From Andrena cerasifolii (taxonomy: Eukaryota; Arthropoda; Insecta; Hymenoptera; Andrenidae): 64,000 nucleotides of DNA. The position numbers were made by a program, and so were the translations under genes. This document shows positions 33,921 to 46,842 of this stretch, piece after piece (position 1 is the first letter of the stretch; each line of letters opens with the position of its first letter). The DNA lies in contig NC_135121.1 of the NCBI RefSeq assembly GCF_050908995.1, positions 17,112,001 to 17,176,000 on the forward strand, in the 5' to 3' direction. The notes under the pieces are model-generated. The model worked only from the letters and a program-made list of their open reading frames with translations. It did not search any database and had not been told where the DNA came from.

Positions 33921-36488
33921 GCAATTTTATCGCTTATCTACTGAAATCCGACGATCAAATAATTGTTGAATTAATTGGTATAATTAGTAATTTCCTAGAA
34001 ATTTGTCTTCAGGTTTTAGCGAAATTGCTTTTATCCAGTACCGAGGGACTTATTATTCACAGCGCGAACAGGGCGGCAATTTCGTGACACTCTTGGATTA
34101 TGGATATCTGTTTCACGTCCTGTAATTGCGCACTGTTTACAAATCGTTAACAGTGCGCCCACGTAACGTTAACAATCGATCGACATTACGGGCACGCGAT
34201 TACTGTGTAGCGTGTTCGTGGAAAAGAATTTATATTATTTTCAAAGCGTGAGATGGGCGAGGAAACGTTGGACAACTATTTCGTTTTATGGGGTAATTCT
34301 CTTTTTACGATAATCCTCCCTTTCGGAATGTTTCGAGGCACTCCACGAATATGACAATTTCTACCCTCTAAATAAAATTTTGTTCCTCCAGTGTTTCATT
34401 GTAATAATTATAACTTCCACTATAAATTGCCCTCTAAATATCTTTAAATTTAATATTCCTACTGAAAATTGTACGATCTCTCTTTGTCGCTGCAACGATT
34501 TCCCTTGTACGCGTAAATGATAATTCATACGTAGGATATAAAAATTGACTATAGCCTTTTTAAGGGGGAACGTACACCTAGATACGCCGAAAAGATTGAT
34601 TTTTTTTTACATATTTTTAGAGTTTAATATGCCAAGAATGTTTTCTCAAAATTTGGGACCGAAATTCGCAGAAATATCGAAGATATAGACATTAGAAGTG
34701 AGGTATTCAAATACATTTTTCTTGAAACCAGATTTTCAAACGCGGCACCACGATTACGCACTCAAACACTATTCAACCGATTAACTTCGAATTTTTCATG
34801 GCTATACGATACTCTATTACGTAGCTTTTGACAGGGCGGATTTTTTATTTGATTCATAGTTTCTTTTTTATTGCATAAAAAGGCAAAATTTCATGTCCTA
34901 AAAATGATCGTTTCATTTAGAGTGCTGTCATTTCTTTGAAAATGAACCTTTTCGAAGTCGGCCCTGTCACAAACAGTATTTAAGTTAAAACGTACTAAAA
35001 CGCCAGTTCTTAGCGAAGCTGAAGGCATCCAGCCACAGCTTCACTGCGTTTTCCACATCTAACGAGTGCAAACAGGCATGCACGGTACGTTACAATAAAG
35101 TAGCGTCCCGAGCCCGTGACAAAGGCCGCGGGAGGGGCGGGGGCAGGAAAACGGGCGTCGATGAATTATTATTTCCAAAAATAGCGGTGGAAGCGCTGGC
35201 GCGTGGGCGCAGCCGAAAACGCGACGCGTATGAGGAGTACGTTCAACTTGCTCTTAAATAAGACGCCGGGTTACCGTGCAGGTCCACCGAGCAGAAGAAC
35301 CGGCGCAGAGTGGTCCGAGGCGAAGACAGAGACGGGAGGGAAAAAAACATCGCAGGTACATTAAAGAAACGAGAAGCGACGGAGGAAAGGAGGTCAACGG
35401 CGAGCGTTTCGCAAGAAGCCTCGCGATGCTCTGCAATTTGGCACGTATCGAGGGATACGGCGAACGAGACGAGCAAGGATCATGGAGTAAACAGAAGTGG
35501 CAGCCCAGATGAATAAACGATGCACGGCGTGTCCCATGATTTCGCGGCAGAAGCGGAACGAGGGAGGATCGAATTTTGATTAAATGGAGGTGACCCAATG
35601 TATGCGCGCCGAGCAATTAACCGAGAAGCACGGATCGAGGTGGAGCGATCGAGGGCGTCCAGCGCGGCCTCTGGAGGGAAACGCCGGGTCGAGGTCCGGG
35701 CCCATTGCGCGAGGAACACTGGCTGAACTGTCGCGAATATCGGCGAGCAGAAAAGGCGAGACGCGCCGTGCCGAGCGGCCGCGTGAATGACACGCGAACG
35801 ACACTCGAACAGGCGTTCTGGAAGGCAAAAGGAAAAGAGAATGGTAGCTTCCTCTGTACATGGGCATGTGTGTCAGAGCCACGATGCCCTGCCACTGTAG
35901 ATGGTCTTCCACGCCCGATTCATGCGTGAGCCACGAGCAGCTGCGGTGTTGTTTCCTCTGGAATTCAACGATCGTATATCGTGATTCTGAACTCTTCCCT
36001 CGCGTGGGGTCTTGGTGAATTTGGCGTGGAGCTGGGAGTCGACAGGGATGGGATCAGGGAATGACAATGTGGTAATTTGGAGCTGCTGAATGGAAGGGTG
36101 GTAAAAGTTATTGTGATTTGGAAAATTTAATACGTTTGAGGTTGATTGTATTTAGAAGGGAGGGATAAGATGCCTAGGGCCAGAGATTGGAATCGTTGTT
36201 GATATATCAAATTGTGTCGGATTGATAAGAAGGTAATTAAGTTTTATGTGTCTTAAGAGTTTGGAGCAATGTTTAAATGGCACTTCGTCAGTGATGTTCG
36301 GAAGGTAATACAGTCGTGTTGTAATTCAAGAAGAGGGGCTTAATAATTAAATGGGTATGATTACTTAAATTGGGTTTCACTAGTGTTTCAATTGATCAGA
36401 ATGGAATCATAGATATGGTCATTCAAGGATCACAATCAAGCTTGTGTATGGCTAACAATATGAATTTTTATATGAAATTTACTATAGG
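33921..36488. other. Gene-free stretch with a CpG-dense island
   Basis: AT-rich until about 35000, then CpG-dense and purine-rich (about 35080-36060) with many short overlapping open frames in all six frames, as expected of GC-rich non-coding DNA. At 34559-34562 TTAA is followed by GGGGGAACGTACACC, which resembles the start of a TTAA-type element, but I found no matching right end. A 10-bp perfect hairpin (GCGCACTGTT/AACAGTGCGC) lies at 34138-34168. Confidence 0.5.
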
Positions 36489-36949
36489 AAGTATCGTATG
36501 CTGGGGGAACATTGGCATGTTTTTCGAACATTTTGCTATATAATATAAAAATTAACATTTTTACATTTGCTTTAAGTATCCTATCATGACGTTGTATCTT
36601 TTGTGAATGCACTACAAGTGTCAAAATGCATACAACTTTTGTCCTTTTCCTTAGAAAATACATGTTAAATACCTGCCAAAAAGTTAAAGTTTTACCACAT
36701 CTGAACTTACATTAATATTTAAATTTATTTCTTTTTATGTTCAATGCACTGTATAATATATATTTTTTTTTATAATTAACATTTTTAAATTTGGTTTAGA
36801 TACCCTATTATAACATTGCATCGTTTGTGATTGTATTCCAAGTGTGAAAATGCATACAAGTTTTTTCCTTTTCCTTTTTAATAGGTGTTAAGTAGATGTC
36901 AATGTTACCCCGTACTGCCAATGTTCCCCCAGTTTACGGTACTTCTCAA
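36489..36949. mobile_element. Element with GAAGTAYCGTA-CTGGGGGAACATTGGCA inverted ends
   Basis: Left end GAAGTATCGTATGCTGGGGG then AACATTGGCA; right end is the complement of GAAGTACCGTAAACTGGGGG then AACATTGGCA. Inside are two direct repeats about 240 bp apart, each with AATTAACATTTTTA...ATGCATACAA...CCTTTTCCTT. A direct duplication inside inverted ends is unlike the simple palindromes elsewhere in the window. Confidence 0.7.
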
Positions 36950-37061
36950 CAATACCTACTATTGTTCTAAATGCTTCTACATAGGCACTACTCGATTTCA
37001 ATGAGGTGATTCTCACAAGGTAAGTTCGTCGACCCAAAAATTCAAAAAAAAATCTGAAAGG

Positions 37062-37477
37062 GATGCTAATAACGCAACTATTTCTTAATTTGACAGTAAA
37101 ACGGTCCAAAGGGTGGATACACCCTCTCGAAAAAGTGAAGAGTTTTCAGATTATCGTAAATATCTACAAAATTGTAAAAGATTGAAAAAAGAAGTTAATT
37201 TCAAAGTTTTATGGTTTCTTATGTCCTATAAAGCGGCGATAACGAATTTGCGAAAAACATTATTTTCCACAAAATTTATCCCCACCTCCCTTTCTTCGAC
37301 AATTCTTTATCACCATATTGTAGGAAATACAAACCCATAAAACTTTGAACTGAAACATTTTTCGATATATTTTACGGGTTCGCAGATGTTCACGATAATA
37401 ACAGAGTTGAGAGGGTGTTCCCACCCTTTGAACCGTTTTATTGCCAACTCAAAAAGTAGTTACGTTATTAGCATCAC
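37062..37477. mobile_element. Palindromic MITE-like element
   Basis: Arms of about 85 bp: GATGCTAATAACGCAACTA at the left pairs with TAGTTACGTTATTAGCATC at the right, and AAACGGTCCAAAGGGTGG pairs with CCACCCTTTGAACCGTTT. The open frame across the middle is not a gene. Confidence 0.75.
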
Positions 37478-37593
37478 TTGATCTACATTTCCTGCAAAGT
37501 TCCAGATTTTTTTAATTTCTCGAGTCGCAGAACTTCCCTTGTTTCCAATTTTTAAGTCATACAATCTGAATTTCGACCGTAAAAAATTGTTCT

Positions 37594-37709
37594 AATTAGA
37601 AGAGATGACATCGGCGCACTGGAATTTGATAATTCTCAAAATTGCACAATAGCTTTTATTTAATTACCTAATTGCTCGAACCAGTGCGCCGAAATCATCT
37701 CTTCTAATT
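37594..37709. repeat. 116-bp hairpin with 29-bp near-perfect arms
   Basis: AATTAGAAGAGATGACATCG with GCGCACTGG (37594-37622) is the inverse of 37681-37709, with one mismatch (ATGACATC against ATGATTTC region). The loop is AT-rich, 58 bp. It could be a tiny MITE or a structured RNA. Confidence 0.75.
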
Positions 37710-39925
37710 TTTAAATCACACTTCCTTTATACCACAATCATTGAATACAAATACACACCAGCTTCGTAGTTAATTAAAGGAATCAACAAATCGAAATAAA
37801 TGTTTTGCCATCTAACAACCATCAATTTTTCTCAGCTCTAACTCTAACTCAACTCTAACCCCGCGTTGCCAAGAAAACACCACAAATACCAAGCGAAAGC
37901 GCCACTCGGTGTTCCGCAAAACTGCTGGAAAGAAAAAACTCTTAGGAACCAGTTTCAGAGACAGTACCCTGTCGTTTAGCTTGGGGTAGGTGGACGTGAG
38001 CTCTTGGGCTGCCCAGGATGTTTCCATATTCATGGAGACCCCACGTGCCCCCAGTTGTTTCGGCTGAATAGACGCATTCTTGCCTGGCCTCTTACGTTCT
38101 TTGCGTTTCATCGTTGGCGTTCATACGCCTCCCATCCGCTGGAACTGCTCCGAAGAATAACACTGTCGTATCTGTTCACGTGGTTGCTGGTTCCCTTCGG
38201 TGGAAGCAGACATTACACATTATCCTGCTCGCGTCACTTCATTGCCGGGGGATAAAAACCCGAATGCTACCCTTCGATTTCACGGCCCATTGTTCCCTGA
38301 CGTAGTGGTGCACCACCCCACTAAACGTTTGCACGTGCACACAGCTTCGAACTTGGCGAAAATTTCCAGCTTACGTCCCTGTTCCCAGGAACGTGTGGAT
38401 GCTCATCGCGGGACGCGATATTACGTTTCCCTCGAAGGTCGGCCTTCCAGATGTCAAGTTCGTGCTCTTCCCACCGTGAAAGTTCTCCAGAGCTATAGCA
38501 CACGATAAACCAGCAGGTATCTCGGCGTTATCAATGAAATTAGTCACGTGTGAACGTGACTAACGTGCGAAGCGTTTTGTTTATTAGAAGTTGCGAGTGA
38601 ATTACCGTGAGTGTATAAATTTTGAAGCTCGGTAGGCTGATTGCCATTGCGTCTGCAATTTATCGTCGAAAACCCAGGGAGATCTACTGCAAACAATGAT
38701 TGCAATTTATATATTTCTCGAACAGTAAGTCTTGAGACGTTTTGCATTATTTACTGCGTTTAAATACTAGGGTGCTTGAACGTATTTATTAGATATTCCT
38801 GCAGTTCCATAGCACATGCATTTAATATCGAGTTCGTCACATGGTTTGTGATTTCCAGAGGCTTCTGTGGCGATAGTAGCTTTCTGACAATGATGAATGC
38901 AGAGTAATCGAGGGTAAATCGTAGACTCACTGTGGAAAAACAGAACGGCGGCACTGCGAGGTCTGTCATCACAACTGCGTTGTTACCAACCCCCGTTTCC
39001 TTTCGTTCCAATGGCGCGCATGTGCGGCTTTCCTACCCTTGGAATGTTAATGACAGCGCCTGCTGTCACGAATCACGGTTATCGAGTGAAGAAAACTGTG
39101 ATGGCACTCGTGGCCGAGTTCACTCTCGTTTCCACCACCATACATATTTAATGGGACTTCCCTTTGAAATCCTTCTGCTCGTATCGCGTGGATGGACGGG
39201 GAAGGTTTCGCAGAGACGAAAACACGGAGAGGCAAATATAAATCTCGCCAATAATCGATCGTGACTTCGATTAGACTTGTTTACCTTCGTCCAAACGTTC
39301 TGTCGTTTTGGATTAATGATGGCCGGGAATACCTCGCGATACATTCAGTATCGATTTACGTTTTGTGACGTTATCCTTGACCTCGAGGAGTTAACTTTTT
39401 TTTTTTTACTTTAATTGTTTCCTCTTTTTATTTTCCGATGTCACACCCGGATATTGTTTAAGGAATTATGATTTGAGTGGAATTTATTAGGCTGTACTAT
39501 CATTCAAGGAAATGATAATTGAAATGTTTTGCAAGGATTAATGTCAGGAAAGTTGGCGGAGTTGGTTATGCTTTTTGATATCTTTCGTTCGGTTTCTTGA
39601 AATGTTTTGATCGCACCTACTTGATAAATTCAGGGCGGTTGCACGTGTTGGCGCAAAGCGAATTACTTGGTACTTTGCTTCTGGTTGCATTGAAATTTAA
39701 AGTTCAAGGTTTCTAGGATTGAATTTGCACGATCCTTTGAGTGATTCTTGTCTTACATGGAGATACTCGAATTTCTTTATAGGTACGTTTGGAACGTAAA
39801 TTACAAACTCGAATTGGTTAGAGATCTTTCAATTACCACGCTCAATGTCACCACCGAATTTCAAATTTTCAAAGATATTAGGGCTATCAATAGTAACTAA
39901 AAAAATTATCTTTCAATATCCACTC
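37710..39925. other. Gene-free stretch, CpG-richer at 37990-38500 and 38930-39350
   Basis: No exon recognised on either strand. The CpG-richer blocks give overlapping short frames on both strands without family motifs. Possible regulatory or conserved non-coding DNA; this cannot be judged from one sequence. Confidence 0.45.
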
Positions 39926-40540
39926 TTAAGGGGTAATGACACTGTAGAGCCCGGAAAGACAGCTTGATTTTAAGAATTTTTTATGCTTCTTCTGAAAAAC
40001 AGTGTTCCAGAACCGGAAAGATTTCTCCTTTAATTTTTTACTTAGAACAGAAAACCAAAATTTGTTAGTTCTATATAAGATTATCTCCGGAAGTACAGGA
40101 GGAAATTAAAGGATACTGTTTTTTGTACGAAGGGTGCGGGATTGAAAAAAAGGTTTTAACAATTTCGAGGTTGTGGGCAGTTTTGTGTTTTGTTCAATCA
40201 CGCACCATTTTTACAAAAATCAGTATTTTTTAATGTCCGCGTGTACTTCCCGAGATAATCTTATATAGGACTCAACAATTTTCGTTTTTTTGTTCTAGGT
40301 CAAAAATTGAAGGAGAAATCTTTGCAGCCGCGAAACACTGTTTTTCAGACGAGGCTTCTTTTGGTGAGCTGCAGTGCCGCCATTTTGTATTAAAAAATTT
40401 TAAAAAAAATTGTAATCACACTTCAGGATATAAACAATAAAGGCCTTCAAACAGATTTTGTATTCCATTCGCTATACTCGCAAAAAAAATTCTCAAAATC
40501 ATGCTGCCTTTCCGCGCTCTACAGTGTCATTACCCCTTAA
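39926..40540. mobile_element. TTAA-flanked MITE (615 bp), TTAAGGGGTAATGACACTGT ends
   Basis: Perfect TTAA at both ends (39926-39929 and 40537-40540). Termini TTAAGGGGTAATGACACTGT then AGAGC, with the exact complement at the right. Subterminal sequences also pair (CGGAAAGACAGCTTGATTTT against CGGAAAGGCAGCATGATTTT). No ORF. Typical piggyBac-like MITE; a different subfamily from the 715-bp and GGGGGGATTCTCG elements. Confidence 0.9.
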
Positions 40541-43500
40541 TACAATATTGACCGACAACTTTATGCAAAAACTAACCCGTGCCACCGGCTATTTTTTCAT
40601 AATTGAATATTAAAATGCATAAATTTGCAGCTACTTTACATACTTGGATAACACGACTTAGTTTGTGACCGATCAACAATGTGTTAAAAAGGTAGCAATC
40701 CCATTAACTCCTTTCAGCTTCTTTTCCCCTAATTCGATTCAACATACAACCAAAAAAAAGTCCTCTCAACAAGCATTTCACTTTCAATGCATATCGCTAA
40801 ATCATTCAGGAAATTTCATTCTGACAAACTTCTTCAACAAACGAGTCACAAAATGCCCCTCTTTTCTAGGCCCTCGCAGTGATATAATTAATACCTTCAA
40901 CACATAAATCTATCGCTTCCTTAAAATAATAGTACATAGTGAAATCACAAAGACCAACACCACTTTCCCACCAGCCTCGCCCTATCTATCTAAAACGTCA
41001 TTCCAACGTACCAGGAAAGCGTAGCCCTTGCCATTAATCGGTAATGTATCTTGGCTTCTTACAGTTCCTGATCGCAATGGTTTGGATGCCTTTGCGATCC
41101 ACTGCATGCCCTATGTATCCGATTCGGACGGGGCAGCTTTTCATCCGCGACTGCGATTCGCGAATAAACAGGGAATTCGTGGGATTCGTCCCCGGTCCGT
41201 AGAGATTCCAACTTAGAAGAGTGCAGGGTTCAAGGTTTGTCGAGAGCATCGTCGGTCGTGCGAGATGATTGGTTTTCGGTCTGACGACCATCGTAACGAT
41301 TCCACTGCAGGAGCCTTGGCTTCCCGCGCAACCTGCCCCTGCACGCGCGGGGATTTCTGCGTTTTCGTTTGCCACGGGCGCAGAACAGCGCGATCGCTTT
41401 GTTGCGAACAGCTGTTTTCTAAATTGCTCGGTCAACAGGTCGGATAATCGATAGGAACAAAGGACGATTCTGAATTGACGGGTGTGCCAGAGAACGACTA
41501 CTACTTAGGCAAATATGGGAATATGAAATGGAATGGTAGGAAGTCTGGTCTCAGAAGTGGTAGTAGACTAATTTTGTCGATGATTGTATTGACTTCTGGT
41601 GGGTATTTTCGGCGATCATTTTGTAGAATAGTTTGTTAATGTGTGGAAGGTTTATGAATTACTGTTTATGGCGATGAAGTATGCTGGGGGTTTAGTGATG
41701 AATGTATTTTGTGAAATAGTTTAGGGAAGTCTTGGACTTCTGTGTTATTAATATTGAGAGATGTATTCGAGTTAGGATAGTGTTTTGGGGAACTTGTGTT
41801 TCGTTTCTTTGGAGTTCAAAGGAATACTGTTTTTACTACTGTAGTATGCATTACTGTGGGAAAATATTGCAATGAATTTAGCATTGAGAACTATTCGTAC
41901 ACCAGGTACCTCTAGGACTCCGATCTTAAGGGTACTAGGCAGTCGTTTCTGTCGAAAATGAAGCACTTCGTTTTCAATTAATTACAAAGAAATAAATTGA
42001 AAAAACATTTAAAAAAAACATGTTCGTTTTGTCAAAAATATGCATTATGGATGAATGTATTGCAACAGACTGTACTAATCATTAAAATAAGAAAGATTAA
42101 TGTTTTTCAACGTGGGTTAGTACGTTTTTGTTCTTAACGTCTCAACTCTACTTCATAATGCAGCAATGAAGATCTTTAAAAATTGAAATGAGTAGGATAT
42201 TAACTACAACTTCTTCTTACAGATTCTCTTGTAAGTAGACTCCTTTCTTTCTCAACTAAAAATGACCGGTTAACCAAAGAACTGTGGCAGAAGCATTGAA
42301 AGACCCCACTATCATAAATGAAGAACCACAGAGTCAGGGTTTATAAGTCGGAGCTCCGAAACAGAATGTAAAAAATCTTATTCATGAATGTAAATATATA
42401 GAACCTAATGGATAACAGAATCAAGATTCGAGAAGCATGAACATATATCTTTATCACCTAATTACCCAAAACTTTTTCCTTCACCACGAACAATAAAAAT
42501 GTAGAAAAATCATAATGCAATTAACCAGTGCTCGTTGCTTCTGTCATTTCGCGACAAAGCATATAATCCAAAATTATCCCAGTTTCCACAGAAATTTCTC
42601 GATCACCTCCTGCACGTACTAAATTAATACCAGGCACTAGCTCAGACCAATCGAGCAATTCTAAATGAAAATTAATTAATGTCCTCGTTAAAATCGCTCA
42701 AAGAGCGGCTCGCGAGCGGAGTCTCTGAAAACGCGATGTAGAAAGCTCAACAAACATTTCACCGAGCTGCACGGGCCCGATTAAAAAGCCCGCTAAACCG
42801 TTGCCATAATTCATCAAGAGTACAACGCGATACGTACGCGTTAATGAATCCACGCGTGGGTCGATTAAGATGAAAGATAGATAGAATTTAGTGTATCGCG
42901 TGCTACCTGCTGCAGGCTAAATAGACCGGAACTAATACAGTTTCTAGTTACAGACAGCCCATCGTCTCTGCCATTTTAATTTCTTTAACAATACCATTAT
43001 TGGAGGGATTTTCAGCCGGAACACGAATAGCGAAGAGTGAAAGGTACGAAAGAGAGTTTCTAATTATTACAACTAAGGTTCTATCGAATGTTGCATGATT
43101 AGGACAAATTCTTTCCTCTTGTTACGTTATTATTATTTAATTATGGTGTCGCAGTGCGTCGGTTTCGTGCAGATCTGCGGTGACAGACAAATGACTCGTT
43201 TCTAGGAAATTTCGTGGCGTAAACTGTAAAGGGAAGTATGAGAAGATGGGTTAAGATGAAAGTCAATTGTGGTAACAGCTTTTCCACGTGAAACCCTTTT
43301 GTGGCTCGAATTTGGGGCAGACTGACACATTTCCTATCCCTTTTGATTCTCATGAAACTGAAATATGATGTAGTCCACGTGGAATTGGGGGAGGTTTAAG
43401 TCATCGTTTTAAACAAATTGTTATATTTCCAAAGTTACTTCAAGTTTCCATTTTTAAAATCGAATTCTTTGAAGCCCTCTTTACGAAATAAGATTTTGAA

Positions 43501-45924
43501 TTCACACCGAGCTGCAAAATTTATTTTCATCCTTACTGTATATTCAGAGTTAAGCAATCATCCCTTTTTAAAAACACTGAAACGTTACACACACTATCTT
43601 ATTAATTGCTCAGCGTTGGTGTGCCTGCAAGACGAGTCAACTCTATCGATTCTGACTAGCGTGCAGACGCGAGCGAAGCATTACGCGTTTACGAAATCAG
43701 TCGACAGACACCCAGTGGGACTTGGTTCGCATGTAAAGCAGACACTGTACCTACTTCGTAACGAAGCTGAACGCAATTTTGCATCGCGTTATCGTAAGCA
43801 AGGGGAACCTACGATCCGGGGGAACGTCTCTAACGAAGCTTCGGTATGTACACCCTCAGCTCACGATCCAACAGCGTATGGTGGCGCATACAAGGATGCA
43901 GAGTAATTTTATCGACTCGGTTTATCGTGCACGCGAGCAAAGTGGTTGGTTTCTAGAAAGTTTTGCGACTCCTCATTGAAATCGTCTCCTGCCGCGGGGC
44001 GCAACTTTCGTAAGGGTAAGTTCACGTTGGGAGCTGCGATAGGCGATATCACAGCGGCGATGGGGGAGGCGTAGAAATACATTCTATAGTTTTATAATGG
44101 AAATGTTTACATTGAAGCAGCGAGCAGAGCTGCGTTTACTAAGAGATGACGAACGATACAAGCCTCCGATCGATGCTCTTATAGTTTCTATCGCAGCTCT
44201 TATAGTTTATATCACAGCTACAAATTAAACTTACCCTAACGCAGTAGAGACCATAAAGAATCTTTTGGAAAATGCGTGTTTTGATATTTGAAATTGCGGA
44301 TGTAGGTATTTAGAAGTAGATATTAGTAATATCAATTGGATGTAATTCATCGTGAAGATATTATTAGAGATAAGTATTTAGTAGCTAGAGATACACATTC
44401 GTTTCTATGCTTATTATATATTCCAGAGGTTGATTTCGCACACAGATTAAAGGATTAAAGAATCAGGTAAGCTTAAAAATATTCCAATATAATACAATAT
44501 CTAGAATCAAGATTGAAAAACATGGAAGAATATCTCAGCCCTGTCTTTGCGAATCGTTTTCTTTCCGAGTAAGACGGAGAAGTAGAAACGTCTCGCACGC
44601 AGTCAGACACGAGTCAACACGCTTCACTCTATGGATCTCTTTAAACTTGCACTTAAAAATCGATAAGTACACACACTATCACTGAATTGGTTATTTTAAT
44701 ATTGAACATAGAACTGAGCTGCTGCAGAAATTCTACCGTTGAAAATCTGAAATAGCATTCAGTACCTACTGAAAAACCCCAGCAGTAACTTGTCACTATC
44801 GACAAGTAGAGGAGTAACTTGTTAATACTATCGACATAAGTAGGGAAGCAGCAGGCATGCTGCTCGTTTTTCTTGTTAAAGATAACGTATCTAATCGTTA
44901 TACGTCCGAAACCGAGATGGTGATTGGTGATTGATTCCGAAACGTAAAGAGGGATGATGATGATATTTTTGCCCCGTCGCCTCCGACGTAACCGTAATCC
45001 GTCGGGGGTAGGTTAGTTACGCTTTTTGGAGTACTGTGCGTGGCAGGTGGATTGGCATTAAAGATCGAGGAGGAAAAGAAAGAAGAGATGTGCGCGCGCG
45101 CGCGTGTTTGTTTTGTCTTGGGACCTTTAGCTAGACATTCATCAGTAGGGGCTATAGTTGACGGCCCCTGCCCTAGACACACGGGGATTAAAAGGAAGCA
45201 ACTTGGAACTTGTATATATACGAACGAGAGTGGACGATAGGACTTGCGAGAAGAGTAGACCTCTAGCGGCGCCGGCGGAGACTAACCGGCGTGACCTATC
45301 TGGTGGGGCCGGGAGGTCACAGTAAACTAAGTAGAATAATAATTAAACCAATATTTGAAATTCTTTATTTCGAAGACTCGTTGCTTTTCTTGCAGAGTGC
45401 GTATGATCATTCCGTTCCTTAATGAACCACAAATATAGGTACCTATTCAAAAACGCATGTTACTATTAAAAAAATCAAGATAGTTGTCAAGGAAAGAAGT
45501 GATGGATCACAAGTTCGATTAAATCATTTTGATTATTTCGCGACATGTTTCTTGCATGCAGCTTGTTTGTTCCTAGGAAGTTGAACGCGGATTGTTGCGT
45601 GGAACGGCGACGTTAATGCGCAAAACTGCTTGACCATAACCACGATACGTTTACTTCTCGATACCCACGCCTGACCTTCGCAGCCTCTAAGGTGCGAGAG
45701 AACGAAAAACCGCCTAGAGAGCTCGTTACGTCGTGGTTGCTCGGGGATACGCGCAATTATACGCTCTTGCGATAGGCGCAGCGCAGACAGCTTAATTCCC
45801 TCTCATGGATATCAGCAGCCTGCCATAAAACATCGTTCCCCGTCAGATCCCTACACTCAATCTTCACCTCCTCACTTGTCTCCATATTTTCAATAAAAAT
45901 GTCCCCCAAGTACTTGAATTTAAT
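40541..45924. other. Gene-free stretch, mostly AT-rich
   Basis: CpG-rich blocks at about 41030-41450, 43650-43970 and 44990-45310. A possible small inverted-repeat element lies at about 44013-44240: AGGGTAAGTT at the left against AACTTACCCT at the right, with TATCxCAGC blocks inside. The 162-codon open frame at 43418-43906 has no motif and no codon-like regularity. At 45757-45996 the minus strand reads FKYLGDIFIENMETSEEVKI, which resembles the FKYLG motif of LINE reverse transcriptases; one weak match only. Confidence 0.45.
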
Positions 45925-46842
45925 TACACAGTTCGACAAAAGTTGTCTTTTTTTCGTACTTGTAACATTCAATAGCTGTTTCTTATAGCTTTTCATCGCC
46001 CTCAGTTTTTGAGAAATTCGATTTTGAAGAAAATTGCAAATTTTTCAACTTTGAACATCTTTTGTGTCGAAACGGTAATACTTATAAGTTATTATTGCAT
46101 TATGAACATTTAAATATGTTTAAACAACGGTCAAATGGAAAATGACACTCGCATTGCACCAATTTTTGCAGATATATTTCTATATATTTCCAAAACTAAG
46201 GGTTTAGGAGAAAATCTGACTACTCCACGCGATGCAGCAGGTATTTTTCATACGGAAACCATCAACAGAAGTGGTAAAACACCTTTTGTTTACAATACAG
46301 AAACAAAAGAGTTTAGCAAAACGTGCGGCGCCGACAGTGGTAGTCAATGCGGTCCGCTGCCGCGTAGCGTCACAGAATCGCGTGACGCGCGTGACTACCA
46401 CTGCCCGCGCCGCACGGTTTGCCAAACTCTTTCGTCTTTTTTATATACAACAAAAGGTGTTTTACCACTTCTGTTGATGGTTTCCGATGGAAAAATGTCT
46501 GCTGCATCTCTTGGAATAGTCAGATTTCCTCCTAGACCCTTAGTTTTGGAAATAAATTGAGAAATATCTTCAAAAATGGGTGCATTTCGGGTGTCCTTTT
46601 CCCTTCCATCGTTGTTTAAACATATTTAAATGTTCATAATCCAATAATAACTTATATCGTTGTATTCGAGAGGGTTCATAGAATAATTTGACGCAACAAG
46701 CAACCGAATAAGTATTACGGTTTCTACACAAAAGATGTTCAAAGTTGAAAATTTACAGTTTTTTTTCAAAATCGAATTTCTCAAAAACTGAGGGTGTTGG
46801 CGAATGTTACAAGTCCAGATGGCTGTCGAACTGTGTTATCAA
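45925..46842. mobile_element. Large palindrome (about 0.9 kb) with a CG-rich centre
   Basis: Outermost pairing is ACACAGTTCGACA (left) with TGTCGAACTGTGT (right), then CTTGTAACATTC with GAATGTTACAAG, CTCAGTTTTTGAGAAATTCG with its complement, and CATTTAAATATGTTTAAAC with its complement, continuing to a centre near 46385 (GCGTCACAGAATCGCGTGACGC). Arms are about 400 bp. The 141-codon frame at 46135-46560 is a by-product of the symmetry. No TTAA or TA flanks could be fixed. Confidence 0.85.

Noticed and set aside
34138..34168. Perfect 10-bp stem-loop resembling a bacterial terminator
   Set aside because: No T-run follows, and this is a eukaryotic genome; probably chance.
34559..35000. TTAA element starting TTAAGGGGGAACGTACACC
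   Set aside because: No matching right terminus found downstream; may be a truncated copy or chance.
43418..43906. 162-codon open frame on the plus strand
   Set aside because: No recognisable domain, no splice context and a mixed AT-rich then GC-rich composition that crosses a base-composition boundary.
45757..45996. FKYLG-containing frame on the minus strand as a LINE reverse transcriptase
   Set aside because: Only one short motif matches and no neighbouring RT motif follows; mentioned as a weak hint, not called as a feature.
46135..46560. 141-codon open frame on the plus strand
   Set aside because: It spans the centre of a large palindrome and has a matching antisense frame; it has no motif and is a by-product of the symmetry.
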